From the NCBI RefSeq assembly GCF_004364165.1, contig NZ_SOAY01000011.1, forward strand, positions 930,001-994,000: a DNA stretch of 64,000 bases. The letters are read 5' to 3'. This DNA is from Maribacter spongiicola. Lineage in GTDB: Bacteria > Bacteroidota > Bacteroidia > Flavobacteriales > Flavobacteriaceae. Below, piece by piece: positions 8,506-19,237 of this stretch (positions within the stretch are counted from its first letter, which is position 1; every line of letters begins with the position of its first letter). A program made the position numbers and the translations under genes. The notes under the pieces are model-generated. The model did no database searches and had not been told where the DNA came from. It saw nothing but the letters and a program-made list of their open reading frames with translations.

Positions 8506-9411
8506 ATGGAAAGAAGAAAATTTATAAGAAATACTGCCGCATCCTCTAGTCTTTTAACCCTTGGTGGTTTGAGTCTAAACTCGTGCAACGTATCTAAAAA
8601 GAAACACATTACCATTTTACATACCAATGATGTGCATAGTCATGTTGATGCTTTCCCTAACGATCATGCAGATTTTCCTGGGTTGGGCGGGTTAGCACGT
8701 AGAGCAGGTTTGGTAGATAGTATTAGAAAAGAGAATCCACATACTTTACTTTTTGATGCTGGAGATATTTTTCAAGGTACCCCCTACTTCAATTTTTATG
8801 GTGGTGAATTAGAATTTAAACTAATGAGCATGCTTAATTACGATGCGACCACTATTGGTAATCATGATTTTGATAATGGTATTGACGGATTATTAGCTCA
8901 AATGCCCTACGCTAAATTTAATTTTATTAGTGCCAATTACGATTTCTCTAATACGGTTTTAGACGGATTAACACAGCCCTATAAGATTTATGAGAAAGAC
9001 GGAATTAAAGTTGGTGTCTACGGATTAGGAATTAAGTTGGACGGACTGGTTACAAAACAACTCTATAAAGAAACTGAATTTCTAGACCCTTATGAACTGG
9101 CAACCGATATGGAGACCAAACTTAAGGAAGAGGAAAAGTGCGATTTGGTCATTTGCCTTTCTCACTTAGGATATGAATATAGCACTGAAAAACCCGATGA
9201 TTTAAAACTTGCCAAAAGAACTAAGTACACCGATTTGATCATTGGCGGTCACACCCATACATTTTTAGATAAACCCACCATTGTTACTAATGCTGCTGAG
9301 CGTGATGTATTGGTAAATCAAGTAGGATGTTTTGGAGTAAACCTCGGTAGAATTGATTTTTATTTTGACAACAGCACTGTTAACGCAAATGGCTACACTA
9401 TTAAAGTCTAA
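8506..9411 (+). CDS. 5'-nucleotidase N-terminal metallophosphatase domain
   Basis: A 301-residue metallophosphatase domain of the UshA/5'-nucleotidase type. Metal-site motifs are all present: ILHTNDVHSH (DxH), DAGDIFQG (GD), TIGNHDFDNG (GNHD), CLSHLGYEY (H) and IIGGHTHTFL (GHxH). The N-terminus MERRKFIRNTAASSS carries a twin-arginine motif and then a lipobox ending LNSC, so export by Tat followed by lipidation is likely. It lacks the C-terminal domain, which is encoded by the gene just upstream. The probable role is release of phosphate and nucleosides from extracellular nucleotides. Confidence 0.92.
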   Translation: MERRKFIRNTAASSSLLTLGGLSLNSCNVSKKKHITILHTNDVHSHVDAFPNDHADFPGLGGLARRAGLVDSIRKENPHTLLFDAGDIFQGTPYFNFYGGELEFKLMSMLNYDATTIGNHDFDNGIDGLLAQMPYAKFNFISANYDFSNTVLDGLTQPYKIYEKDGIKVGVYGLGIKLDGLVTKQLYKETEFLDPYELATDMETKLKEEEKCDLVICLSHLGYEYSTEKPDDLKLAKRTKYTDLIIGGHTHTFLDKPTIVTNAAERDVLVNQVGCFGVNLGRIDFYFDNSTVNANGYTIKV

Positions 9412-9425
9412 AAAATAGACCTCTT

Positions 9426-9878
9426 ATGCTTTACTACAAACGTTGTTCTAGCGATAACCAAAACTTCAAAGAATTAGTAGCCTTACTTGATGCTGATAAA
9501 GCACTACGAGATGGTGATGAAAATGCTTTTTATTCACAGTTTAATGGTATTGATACACTGAAAAACTGTGTTGTCTTTTATTCGGATGAAACCCTTGTTG
9601 CTTGCGGTGCTTTCAAAGAATTCGACAAAGATTCCGTTGAGATTAAACGAATGTACGTTCAACCCCATTTTCGTGGTAAGGGTATTGCCTCAAAAGCGCT
9701 AGTTGTTTTAGAAGAATGGGCAAAAGAACTGAACTACTCCTACACTGTTCTAGAAACCGGATTACGACAACCAGAAGCCATTGCACTTTATAAAAAGAAT
9801 AATTATACAGTGATTGATAATTACCCACTGTACGAACATATGGCGAATAGTGTATGCTTTAGGAAGGTGTTAAATTGA
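9426..9878 (+). CDS. GNAT family N-acetyltransferase
   Basis: A 150-residue single-domain GNAT. The acetyl-CoA loop is seen as MYVQPHFRGKGIASKAL (R/Q-x-x-G-x-G/A), preceded by the beta-strand VEIKRMYV and followed by ETGLRQPEAIALYKKNNY, the usual C-terminal motif B. It starts 14 bp after the 5'-nucleotidase gene and is probably the last gene of that operon. The substrate is not predictable. No clear terminator follows. Confidence 0.85.
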   Translation: MLYYKRCSSDNQNFKELVALLDADKALRDGDENAFYSQFNGIDTLKNCVVFYSDETLVACGAFKEFDKDSVEIKRMYVQPHFRGKGIASKALVVLEEWAKELNYSYTVLETGLRQPEAIALYKKNNYTVIDNYPLYEHMANSVCFRKVLN

Positions 9879-10280
9879 AATACTAATTAAACATCAATCA
9901 ATCTTCTAATTAGGATTCTCAAAAAAAGCACCTCTAAAAAGAGAGCTCAATAATTAATCCTACTCAAAAAAATCATATTCGCATTTCTTAGCTAATACGA
10001 TACTATTCACACGTAAATAAATGATTTTCAAATGATTAATTTTTATCTTAGATACTCATCTAAACTCAATATTATGCAAGTAGACATTTTACAGGAAAAA
10101 TATTCTATCAAAAACAACATTAAATTGAATGCTTTAGAAAAGCCAAATGAATTGAAAAATGGCAAGGAGATGTTTTTTGAAAAGAAAACTCAAGTTATGG
10201 GGACCCTTTACTAATTCTATCAATACATAATGCTGTAAATAACATAAGAAGGAAATCTTCTGAACGGGTTACTGTAACAT
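9879..10280. other. Non-coding gap of about 400 bp
   Basis: Low-GC spacer between the acetyltransferase gene and the erythromycin-esterase-like gene. It holds a weak hairpin near 9927-9947 without a T-tract and an 11-bp palindrome GTTACTGTAAC at 10268-10278, just before the large inverted repeat. A 60-codon open frame at 10032-10214 has no recognisable features and I do not call it a gene. I see no RNA gene. Confidence 0.5.
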
Positions 10281-10322
10281 TTTCATGGTTTGGTTATCTC
10301 TAGTAAAAACCAAACCATGAAA
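10281..10322 (+). promoter_or_regulatory. 15-bp perfect inverted repeat over the start codon
   Basis: TTTCATGGTTTGGTT (10281-10295) and AACCAAACCATGAAA (10308-10322) are exact reverse complements separated by 12 nt. The ATG at 10317 lies inside the right arm, so an mRNA carrying both arms would hide its own start codon in a 15-bp stem. A TTG that could also start the same frame (10290) lies in the left arm. As DNA it could instead be a protein binding site. Confidence 0.7.
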
Positions 10323-11567
10323 AGATTATTTACAGTTTTATTTACGTTGTTATCACTTCACTCCTACTCCCAATCAAAAGTTGATTACTTAGAAAATAAT
10401 CGATTTGATATGACGGGGCCAAATTTTGATTTCCCTCAAAAAGACTTCAACATCATCGGTTTTGGTGCTTACCATGGCAGTGTAAAAACTGAGGCTGTAG
10501 AACACGCTCTTCTTACTTCGCTAACTAAAGTTGATGCTATTCAGTATTACTTACCTGAAACAGATTTTAGTCTTGGTCATTATTTTAATACATACCTACA
10601 AACTGGTGACACTTTATTACTAAAAGATTTAGTAATTAATTATGGTGCTAGAGTACCACAAGAGCGAAGTATTGAAACTTATGAAAAGTGGAAAGGCATT
10701 AAAGACCTCAACGATAAATTACCTAGAAAAAATAGATTCTCCGTCGTGGGTATTGATCAGGTAGTGACTTATAAATACACGGCCAGACACCTTTTAGAAC
10801 TTTTAAACTCTGATAAAATTCAGGATAATGCAGTGCAGCAACTAGAACAGATGGTTGCTTTAGATACCACAGATTATTCGCCATACTACGATAGTTATTC
10901 TAAAAGTATTATGAAGGCATTTGTAGAATCTTATGAGGCAAATACTGCGTTGTTCTCAAAGTCCGTTATTGATAAATTTGCCTTTAATCATATTATTCAA
11001 GACTTAAAGTATTCATTTAATCCCGATGTAAATCGTGAAGAGGTTATATTCAATAATTATGTGCACCTCGACTCCATTTACAACTTCAAACAAAAACCTC
11101 AATTTTTAAGGTTTGGTTTCTTCCATTTAGAGAAACAGAGAGAGGGTAATAATCCATCATTTTTCACCAGACTAATTGAAAATAATTTTTATCCAAGAAA
11201 TAAGGTAATTTCGGTTATTGGCTATTTTACAGATAGCCGTGTACTTTGGGACCATTTGTATGATGACAACGGAACATATCAATCTTTTACCACCGAGGGC
11301 GGATTCGGAATTGGGGATTATGAAAAAGAATATTTTCTCGGCATTGAGCACCTAAAAAAGTCTAAATTTTCTGACATGACTTTATTCCGCTTAAATGCTA
11401 CCGACACACCGTATAGCGACGGAATGCCAGATTTAATAGAGGTTGTTACGCAAGATGAACCATCTAATGGTGAAGCAGTCAAAAGAAAATCTACCACAGA
11501 GTTTATCGATTATGCTATTTTAATTTCGAATTCAAAAGCGAACACTCCGATTGAAGAGCTGAAGTAA
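10317..11567 (+). CDS. Secreted erythromycin-esterase-like protein
   Basis: A 416-residue exported protein with signal peptide MKRLFTVLFTLLSLHSYSQS. The start of the mature part resembles the erythromycin esterase superfamily: IIGFGAYHGSVKTEAVEHALLTSL matches the position of the GExHG...E signature, and YYLPETDFSLGHYFNTYLQTGD matches the following E-D...N-Y-x-x-G block. The first catalytic Glu of the canonical motif is Ala here, so activity is uncertain. The ATG at 10317 is preferred over a TTG nine codons upstream because it sits right before the signal peptide. Unknown substrate; a role in antibiotic resistance should not be assumed. It is monocistronic. Confidence 0.6.
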   Translation: MKRLFTVLFTLLSLHSYSQSKVDYLENNRFDMTGPNFDFPQKDFNIIGFGAYHGSVKTEAVEHALLTSLTKVDAIQYYLPETDFSLGHYFNTYLQTGDTLLLKDLVINYGARVPQERSIETYEKWKGIKDLNDKLPRKNRFSVVGIDQVVTYKYTARHLLELLNSDKIQDNAVQQLEQMVALDTTDYSPYYDSYSKSIMKAFVESYEANTALFSKSVIDKFAFNHIIQDLKYSFNPDVNREEVIFNNYVHLDSIYNFKQKPQFLRFGFFHLEKQREGNNPSFFTRLIENNFYPRNKVISVIGYFTDSRVLWDHLYDDNGTYQSFTTEGGFGIGDYEKEYFLGIEHLKKSKFSDMTLFRLNATDTPYSDGMPDLIEVVTQDEPSNGEAVKRKSTTEFIDYAILISNSKANTPIEELK

Positions 11568-11690
11568 ATATGCTAAGCCGTCAACTCTTCAAACAAAAAA
11601 TAGTATTAATGTGATTTCTACCAAAACACAATTCTATGCTTGGTATAATGTTTAATTTTACCGCATAAATAATACACTAACACCACAATC

Positions 11691-12305
11691 ATGAAAATAA
11701 TAGGTATTGGCAAGAATTACGTAGTAGATAAATCTGAAATTGACGGGTTAAAAAATGACGTACAGCTCATTTTTACCAAACCAGATTCTACACTTGTCAC
11801 AGATAGTAAAGATGTAGCGTTTCCTGTTATCACCAATGAATTAATTTATGAAGTTGAATTGGTTGTGAAAATTGGTAAAACAGCTAAAGATGTTAGTATT
11901 GCAGATGCAAACTCTTATATCTCTGAAATAGGTATAGGTATTGACTATACCGCTAAAGATGTTCTTACTGCAAGTAGAGAGAAGAAAGGTCCCTGGGCTT
12001 TGGCGAAAGGTTTCGATGGTGCTTCACCTATTGCAGGTTTTAAACCAGTATCTGACTTTCCTGAATTAGATAATATTAATTTTGATTTGGTAATCAACGG
12101 TGAAAAGAAACAGGTTGGTAATACTGGTTATATCATTTATAACTTTGCAGAAATTATCAGCTTTGTATCTACATTTATGACCTTGAACCCTGGGGACATG
12201 ATTTTTACCGGTACACCTGCAGTTGGTGCAGGTCAAACATTTAAGGGTGATCACTTACAAGCTTCCATTGAAGGAGAGTTATTGTTAAATTTTAAAATGA
12301 TATAA
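11691..12305 (+). CDS. Fumarylacetoacetate hydrolase (FAH) family protein
   Basis: A 204-residue protein of the FAH/2-hydroxyhepta-2,4-diene-1,7-dioate isomerase family. The metal-ligand motif is seen as IYEVELVVKIGK (E-x-E), followed by GIGIDYTAKD with the third acidic ligand and the Lys, then SPIAGF and the C-terminal GDMIFTGTPAVGAG loop. It is shorter than many FAH enzymes because the N-terminal extension is missing. Likely reactions are hydrolysis or decarboxylation of oxo-acids, for example oxaloacetate or acylpyruvates. It stands alone with a strong terminator after it. Confidence 0.85.
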   Translation: MKIIGIGKNYVVDKSEIDGLKNDVQLIFTKPDSTLVTDSKDVAFPVITNELIYEVELVVKIGKTAKDVSIADANSYISEIGIGIDYTAKDVLTASREKKGPWALAKGFDGASPIAGFKPVSDFPELDNINFDLVINGEKKQVGNTGYIIYNFAEIISFVSTFMTLNPGDMIFTGTPAVGAGQTFKGDHLQASIEGELLLNFKMI

Positions 12306-12328
12306 ACTTTTTAATAATTTTTATATTG

Positions 12329-12359
12329 AACCGGACACCCATAAGGCGTCCGGTTTTTT
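12329..12359 (+). terminator. Intrinsic terminator after the FAH gene
   Basis: AACCGGAC (12329-12336) pairs with GTCCGGTT (12348-12355), followed by a run of T to 12359. It lies 24 bp after the stop codon. Confidence 0.88.
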
Positions 12360-12460
12360 GCTAAAAATATAGTTTCATTTCACTCACAGTTCTTAAGTAT
12401 TCCTCTTAAAACACCTACCCACTATAGATTACCAGCTTTTATAAATTCATCTTGCATTTC

Positions 12461-12500
12461 TATTTTCGTACTTTTTATATTGTAATTTCGTACGCTTTAT
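12461..12500 (+). promoter_or_regulatory. Tandem 18-bp repeat, candidate AraC-type operator
   Basis: Two copies of TAnTTTCGTACnnTTTAT lie at 12461-12478 and 12483-12500, identical at 15 of 18 positions and 22 bp apart start to start, that is about two helical turns on the same face. They are 24 bp before the ATG of a membrane AraC-type regulator. Direct repeats at this spacing are what a two-HTH AraC DNA-binding domain or its dimer usually recognises. Autoregulation is inferred. Confidence 0.5.
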
Positions 12501-12523
12501 TATATATTATACAAAATAGTTGA

Positions 12524-13672
12524 ATGAACTTTGTTTTCCTGTTAGTTGCAATCTTCGGATTTTTCTTAACCGTCTTACTACTTCTAAAGAAAAATGTAAA
12601 TAAGCTACCTCAGTATTTTCTTGCTTTCTTTTATTTTATTTATTCTATATACTCCCTACAAACTTATATTATTACAGAAGGTTTATTAACGCAATTTAAA
12701 TGGTTCTATTTTTGGCCTTTACTACTCTATAGCATCATAACCGTGCCTGTATACTTCTATTTTAAGACGGTTATGGACGATAAATTAACATGGAAATGGC
12801 AATACCTTTTACTTTTCGTTCCATTTATGATGAGTGTTATAGATGTTACTTTAGTATTTTCTAAACCGGCAACCTATTATAGTGAAATTGTAGAAAATGC
12901 TATTGCTTTCCCCAAAGAGCGGTTCAATGCTCAATATGGTTTACTTAATTTAAATGAACATTATAGCTTGAGGCATTTATGGCAAGTAGTATATCTGTTT
13001 TCTTTATTACCGTTGTTAAAGCGATTTTTGACTATAAACCCAAACGACAAACTAAAGGTTGTTCTTAATAGATGGCTGCTCTTGTTTTATTCAGCATTAT
13101 GCACAATGGGTTTCATCACCTTATTCCTTGGAGTAGAACGGCTATTAGGATTGAACACTTTACAAATAAACAACTCTAGTTTGCTAAGCATGAACCTTAT
13201 ATTATTATTAGTATTATTGGTGATTAGCATTGCTCCCTTGTATTTTCCTTCTATACTCTACGGATTTCCAAAAAATCAATTATTGGTATCATCACCGATT
13301 TCAAATAATACAACATCTACAGAAAAGATGTACGGATTAAATAACCAAGAGCTGAATAACTCACTAATCTTAATTGAAGAACAAGGAGCTTTTCTGCAAC
13401 AAGATTTTAATCTAAAAGCATGTGCAGATATTTTACAAGTGCCGCCATATCATGCCGCCTATTTTTTCTATCAGACGAAAGGCATCAGTTTTACTTCTTA
13501 TAGAAACAAAATTAGAGTAGAAAAAGCAAAGCAGCTATTAGATTCGGGATATTTAGAATCGAATAATCTAAACGCTCTTATTTCTGCATGCGGATTCAAT
13601 AGCAAAAGTGATTTCGAGAAGACTTTTGAGAGATTGACATCTACTAGTTACAATCTATATCAATTGAGGTAA
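12524..13672 (+). CDS. Membrane-anchored AraC-family transcriptional regulator
   Basis: A 382-residue protein. The N-terminal 240 residues hold about seven hydrophobic helices (starting NFVFLLVAIFGFFLTVLLLL, ending LILLLVLLVISIAPLYFP). The C-terminal 90 residues form an AraC-like domain: the first HTH around DFNLKACADILQVPPYHAAYFF, the linker RVEKAKQLLDSG, and the second HTH around LNALISACGFNSKSDFEKTFERLTSTS. This layout is common in flavobacterial sensors that bind a ligand in the membrane. The paired repeats just upstream suggest it regulates itself. Convergent with the next gene, 8 bp apart. The ligand is unknown. Confidence 0.87.
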   Translation: MNFVFLLVAIFGFFLTVLLLLKKNVNKLPQYFLAFFYFIYSIYSLQTYIITEGLLTQFKWFYFWPLLLYSIITVPVYFYFKTVMDDKLTWKWQYLLLFVPFMMSVIDVTLVFSKPATYYSEIVENAIAFPKERFNAQYGLLNLNEHYSLRHLWQVVYLFSLLPLLKRFLTINPNDKLKVVLNRWLLLFYSALCTMGFITLFLGVERLLGLNTLQINNSSLLSMNLILLLVLLVISIAPLYFPSILYGFPKNQLLVSSPISNNTTSTEKMYGLNNQELNNSLILIEEQGAFLQQDFNLKACADILQVPPYHAAYFFYQTKGISFTSYRNKIRVEKAKQLLDSGYLESNNLNALISACGFNSKSDFEKTFERLTSTSYNLYQLR

Positions 13673-13680
13673 TATAAAGT

Positions 13681-13986
13681 CTAGGCTTTATCTTGTATAA
13701 TATATTCCACAATTACCCTAAGCTCTTCGTCTAAGGAAATTGTGGGATATTCTTTTTTCGCCAAACGATACCAATAACCTGCATTAAAGCGGTCGCCTTC
13801 CTTTCTATGCAAATAGGCATGTAACCAACTACCTAAAGTATTATGCATATCCTGTGCTATGTTATGAGAAGCTTCCCAATTGCCCTTGGCATCATACCAT
13901 ATCGATTTTAGTCCTTCTGACCATTCTTCTGGTACTTGAGACAACTCTAAGCTCTTTTCAAATTCTAGGTAAGTCTTTGGTATCAT
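13681..13986 (-). CDS. Conserved hypothetical protein, 101 residues
   Basis: A small soluble protein, rich in Trp and aromatic residues, with segments VPEEWSEGLKSIWYDAKGNWEASHNIAQD and LGSWLHAYLHRKEGDRFNAGYWYRLA, an all-helical look with conserved His and Trp. I recognise it as a recurrent small bacterial family (NIAQD...WLHAYLHRKEGD...YWY) but cannot give a function. It overlaps the stop of the Na+/H+ antiporter gene by 4 bp (ATGA type), so it is translated from the same mRNA. Confidence 0.75.
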   Translation of the reverse strand: MIPKTYLEFEKSLELSQVPEEWSEGLKSIWYDAKGNWEASHNIAQDMHNTLGSWLHAYLHRKEGDRFNAGYWYRLAKKEYPTISLDEELRVIVEYIIQDKA

Positions 13987-15221
13987 TTTACAACTCTTTT
14001 AATAAGCTTCTCTACCGTTAATCCCTGCCCTATAATAGAGAATACCACAACTATATATGTAATTACTAAAAATGCATCTCTATGCATCTCATCAGATAAG
14101 CCTAATGCCAGTGCTATAGATATACCGCCACGCAATCCGCCCCACGTCATTACCAAATTAGTTTTCGGTACAAAATCCAATTTCTTTTCAAAAAATTTAA
14201 TGGGAATTAATAACGACAAATAACGACAAATCAATACTAAAGGAATTGCCAGCAATCCGGCAATTACGTATTCTGTTTTAAAGGATAATACGAGCATTTC
14301 CATCCCAATTAAAACAAATAAAAGCGTATTCAAAAGAATATCTAAAAGCTCCCAAAATTTATCTACATAGGTCTCTGTAGTTTCTGACATGGCAGAGTCA
14401 CGCACCGTATCATTACCCACAACTAAACCTGCAGCTACCATCGCCAAAGGAGCTGATAAATGAAACTTTTGGGCAATTAAGGTACCAACCATTACCGTAG
14501 CCAAGGTGATGATTACTTCTATATCATAATCATCTATAGATTTCATAAGCTTCCATGTTCCCCAACCTAAGGCTAGACCTAATGCCAACCCACCAATGAC
14601 CTCAACACCAAAAAGTTCTAAGATGTCTAACGGACTAACCGCTACGTCAGTTGCCGATGCCAGTTGAAAAATGGTTAAGAAAACAACCACTCCTACTCCG
14701 TCATTAAACAAAGATTCACCTACAATTTTAGTTTCTAGTTTCTTTGGCGCCCCTGCTTTCTTTAATATACCTAATACGGCAATAGGGTCTGTAGGTGAAA
14801 TCAATGACCCGAACAGTAGACAATAGATAAAAGAAACTTCCATCCCTATAACTTGTAACAAATAATACATGCTTGTACCTACTAAAAAGGTCGACACCAA
14901 TACACCCAAGGTAGAAAATACCAATATAGGCCAGCGTTGTACTTTTAATTGTTCAAAATTGGTGTGAAGTGCACCTGCAAACAACAGAAAACTCAACATA
15001 ATATCCAACAATACAGATTTAAAATCTATTTGGGTAATTATATAACGTTCTGCATTAATTAAGGTGTCATCAATATAACCTATTAAGAAAACCGCCAAGG
15101 TAAATAGAATTGTAATCAGCATTAAGCCGATACTGTTTGGTAGCTTTAGAAAACGCGCATTTATATAGCCGAATATTGCCGATAGAAATACTAATACTGA
15201 AATAATTGTAAAAATGTCCAT
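13983..15221 (-). CDS. Na+/H+ antiporter, CPA1 family
   Basis: A 412-residue polytopic inner-membrane protein with 11-13 hydrophobic helices. The CPA1 core motifs are clear: SLISPTDPIAVLGILKKAG, ETKIVGESLFNDGVGVVVF with the ion-binding Asp of the ND motif, and MTWGGLRGGISIALALGL near the C-terminus. It exchanges internal Na+ (or K+) for protons, in keeping with a marine habitat. No cytoplasmic TrkA-like tail follows the last helix. The downstream hypothetical gene is coupled by a 4-bp overlap, and ligA lies 6 bp upstream in the same direction. Confidence 0.93.
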   Translation of the reverse strand: MDIFTIISVLVFLSAIFGYINARFLKLPNSIGLMLITILFTLAVFLIGYIDDTLINAERYIITQIDFKSVLLDIMLSFLLFAGALHTNFEQLKVQRWPILVFSTLGVLVSTFLVGTSMYYLLQVIGMEVSFIYCLLFGSLISPTDPIAVLGILKKAGAPKKLETKIVGESLFNDGVGVVVFLTIFQLASATDVAVSPLDILELFGVEVIGGLALGLALGWGTWKLMKSIDDYDIEVIITLATVMVGTLIAQKFHLSAPLAMVAAGLVVGNDTVRDSAMSETTETYVDKFWELLDILLNTLLFVLIGMEMLVLSFKTEYVIAGLLAIPLVLICRYLSLLIPIKFFEKKLDFVPKTNLVMTWGGLRGGISIALALGLSDEMHRDAFLVITYIVVVFSIIGQGLTVEKLIKRVVK

Positions 15222-15227
15222 AGTTGT

Positions 15228-17802
<2,575 letters not shown>

Positions 17803-17806
<4 letters not shown>

Positions 17807-18672
17807 TTTCTTATTCCTTTTATCATGCGGTCATTGCCAAACATATCTTTTCTTAATTCAATAGTCTTAAAATTAGAGTCTAACAATAATTGCTTAGTTT
17901 CTTCGCCCAAATACTGATTGATCTCTAAATACAGACAACCATTTTCATTCAAATGTTCTGCTGCAAATTTAACCACTGCGGTATAAAATTTTAATGGGTC
18001 TTCGTCTGGTACAAAAAGTGCTAAACTAGGTTCATGGTCTATGACATTATTATGCATTTCTGCTTTTTCTAATTCTCGCACATATGGCGGATTAGAAATA
18101 ATAATATCAAATTTCTGGTTTAATTCCTTTGCTGAGGTTTCCGTATTCAAAGACAGCATATCTGCCTGTAAAAACTTGACACCAGCACCAAGCAATCCGT
18201 TATTTTCCTCAGCTACTTTTAAAGCATCCGTAGAAATATCTAGTCCGAATACTTTTGTATGCGTTAGGTTTTTATCCAAAGAAATTGGAATACAACCGCT
18301 ACCTGTACCCATATCTAAAATGGTCAGCGCTTTTGCTGCAGTTTTAAAATCATCTAAAATCCAACGAACCAACTCTTCGGTTTCTGGTCTTGGTATTAAT
18401 ACATGCTTATTGACCATAAAATCTAGGTCCATAAAATATGCCGTGCCTATAATATGCTGAATAGGCTTCTCTAGTTTTAATTCAGATAAGGCTTGGAATA
18501 TAACAGTCTCTTGTTCTTTATCAATAACCAGATTTGGCTGAATTGCTAATACAAAACGTTCTAAATTAAAATAGTGCTCAATAAGTAAATAGAAAAAGCT
18601 ATCTACTTCTTCCTTACCATAAATAGCATCTAATTCTAAATGAAAAATATTCTTGATTTCTTTAAGCAGCAC
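17803..18672 (-). CDS. prmC: Release factor glutamine N5-methyltransferase PrmC
   Basis: It methylates the Gln of the GGQ motif in peptide-chain release factors. The SAM-binding motif is ILDMGTGSGCIPISL and the catalytic motif is IISNPPYVRELE (NPPY). The N-terminal helical domain includes GTAYFMDLDFMVNKHVLIPRPETEELV. I chose the GTG at 18672 (289 residues), because the family normally starts near LLKEIKNIF and this start falls just after the upstream stop. An ATG at 18705 (300 residues) would overlap the acetyltransferase gene by 31 bp and is the alternative. Confidence 0.95.
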
Positions 18673-18674
18673 CT

Positions 18675-19160
18675 TTAAAATGTTTTTAGCATGAACACCG
18701 GACAAGAATAATGACCTGTATCGCCCATTCTGGCATCTATATATTCAAAGCCCATTTTCTTGTATAATTTCTGAGCAGCCTCCATATTTGGCATAGTCTC
18801 TAAATAACAAGCCGTGAAACCATATTCTTTGGCACGCTCTAAACAAACTGTAATTATTTTGTGACCTAAACCCTTACCTCTCGCCTCTTCTAAAAAGTAC
18901 ATTTTCTGAAGCTCACAAACATTACCGTCATAATTGTCTAGCTGCGCTACACCCGCACAACCTAAAATAGAACCATTAACTTCGGCTACAAAATAAGTCG
19001 CCTTAGGTTTCTCATAATGCTTAAACATGCTATCTAATGAAGGATCCTCATAAGCTGTGCCTACTTTTGGCACACCCATGTCTGCCAATACTTGTCGTAT
19101 AACTTTGGCTACTTGCGGGTTATCTTCTTTTCTAATTTCGCGAATAATGACATTTTCCAT
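18675..19160 (-). CDS. GNAT family N-acetyltransferase
   Basis: A 161-residue GNAT. The acetyl-CoA binding loop is visible as LEEARGKGLGHKIITVCLE, preceded by the strand VCELQKMYF and followed by ETMPNMEAAQKLYKKMGFEYID, the typical motif B. It opens the transcript that continues into prmC and the LOG gene, 2 bp ahead of the GTG start of prmC. In flavobacteria this type of GNAT commonly sits next to prmC, but no substrate is known to me. Confidence 0.87.
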   Translation of the reverse strand: MENVIIREIRKEDNPQVAKVIRQVLADMGVPKVGTAYEDPSLDSMFKHYEKPKATYFVAEVNGSILGCAGVAQLDNYDGNVCELQKMYFLEEARGKGLGHKIITVCLERAKEYGFTACYLETMPNMEAAQKLYKKMGFEYIDARMGDTGHYSCPVFMLKTF

Positions 19161-19188
19161 GGGAACAATACAATAGGTTTTAAAGTAC

Positions 19189-19196
19189 TATTTTTG
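19189..19196 (+). promoter_or_regulatory. -7 promoter element of the ribD operon
   Basis: TATTTTTG is an exact TAnnTTTG. Transcription would begin near 19201, giving a leader of about 37 nt to the ATG at 19238. No TTG is found at the -33 spacing. Confidence 0.45.
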
Positions 19197-19237
19197 AGGT
19201 GTGAAGATACGTGATATGCGTATAATGTTAAAGTTTG

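Noticed and set aside
9927-9947. Terminator after the GNAT gene at 9426
   Set aside because: The stem is short with internal mismatches and no T-tract follows.
10032-10214. 60-codon open frame in the gap after the acetyltransferase gene
   Set aside because: No domain, signal or promoter, poor codon pattern and AT-rich random composition; likely a chance frame.
10317-11567. Macrolide resistance gene
   Set aside because: Similarity to erythromycin esterase is distant and a catalytic Glu is missing; secreted protein of unknown substrate.
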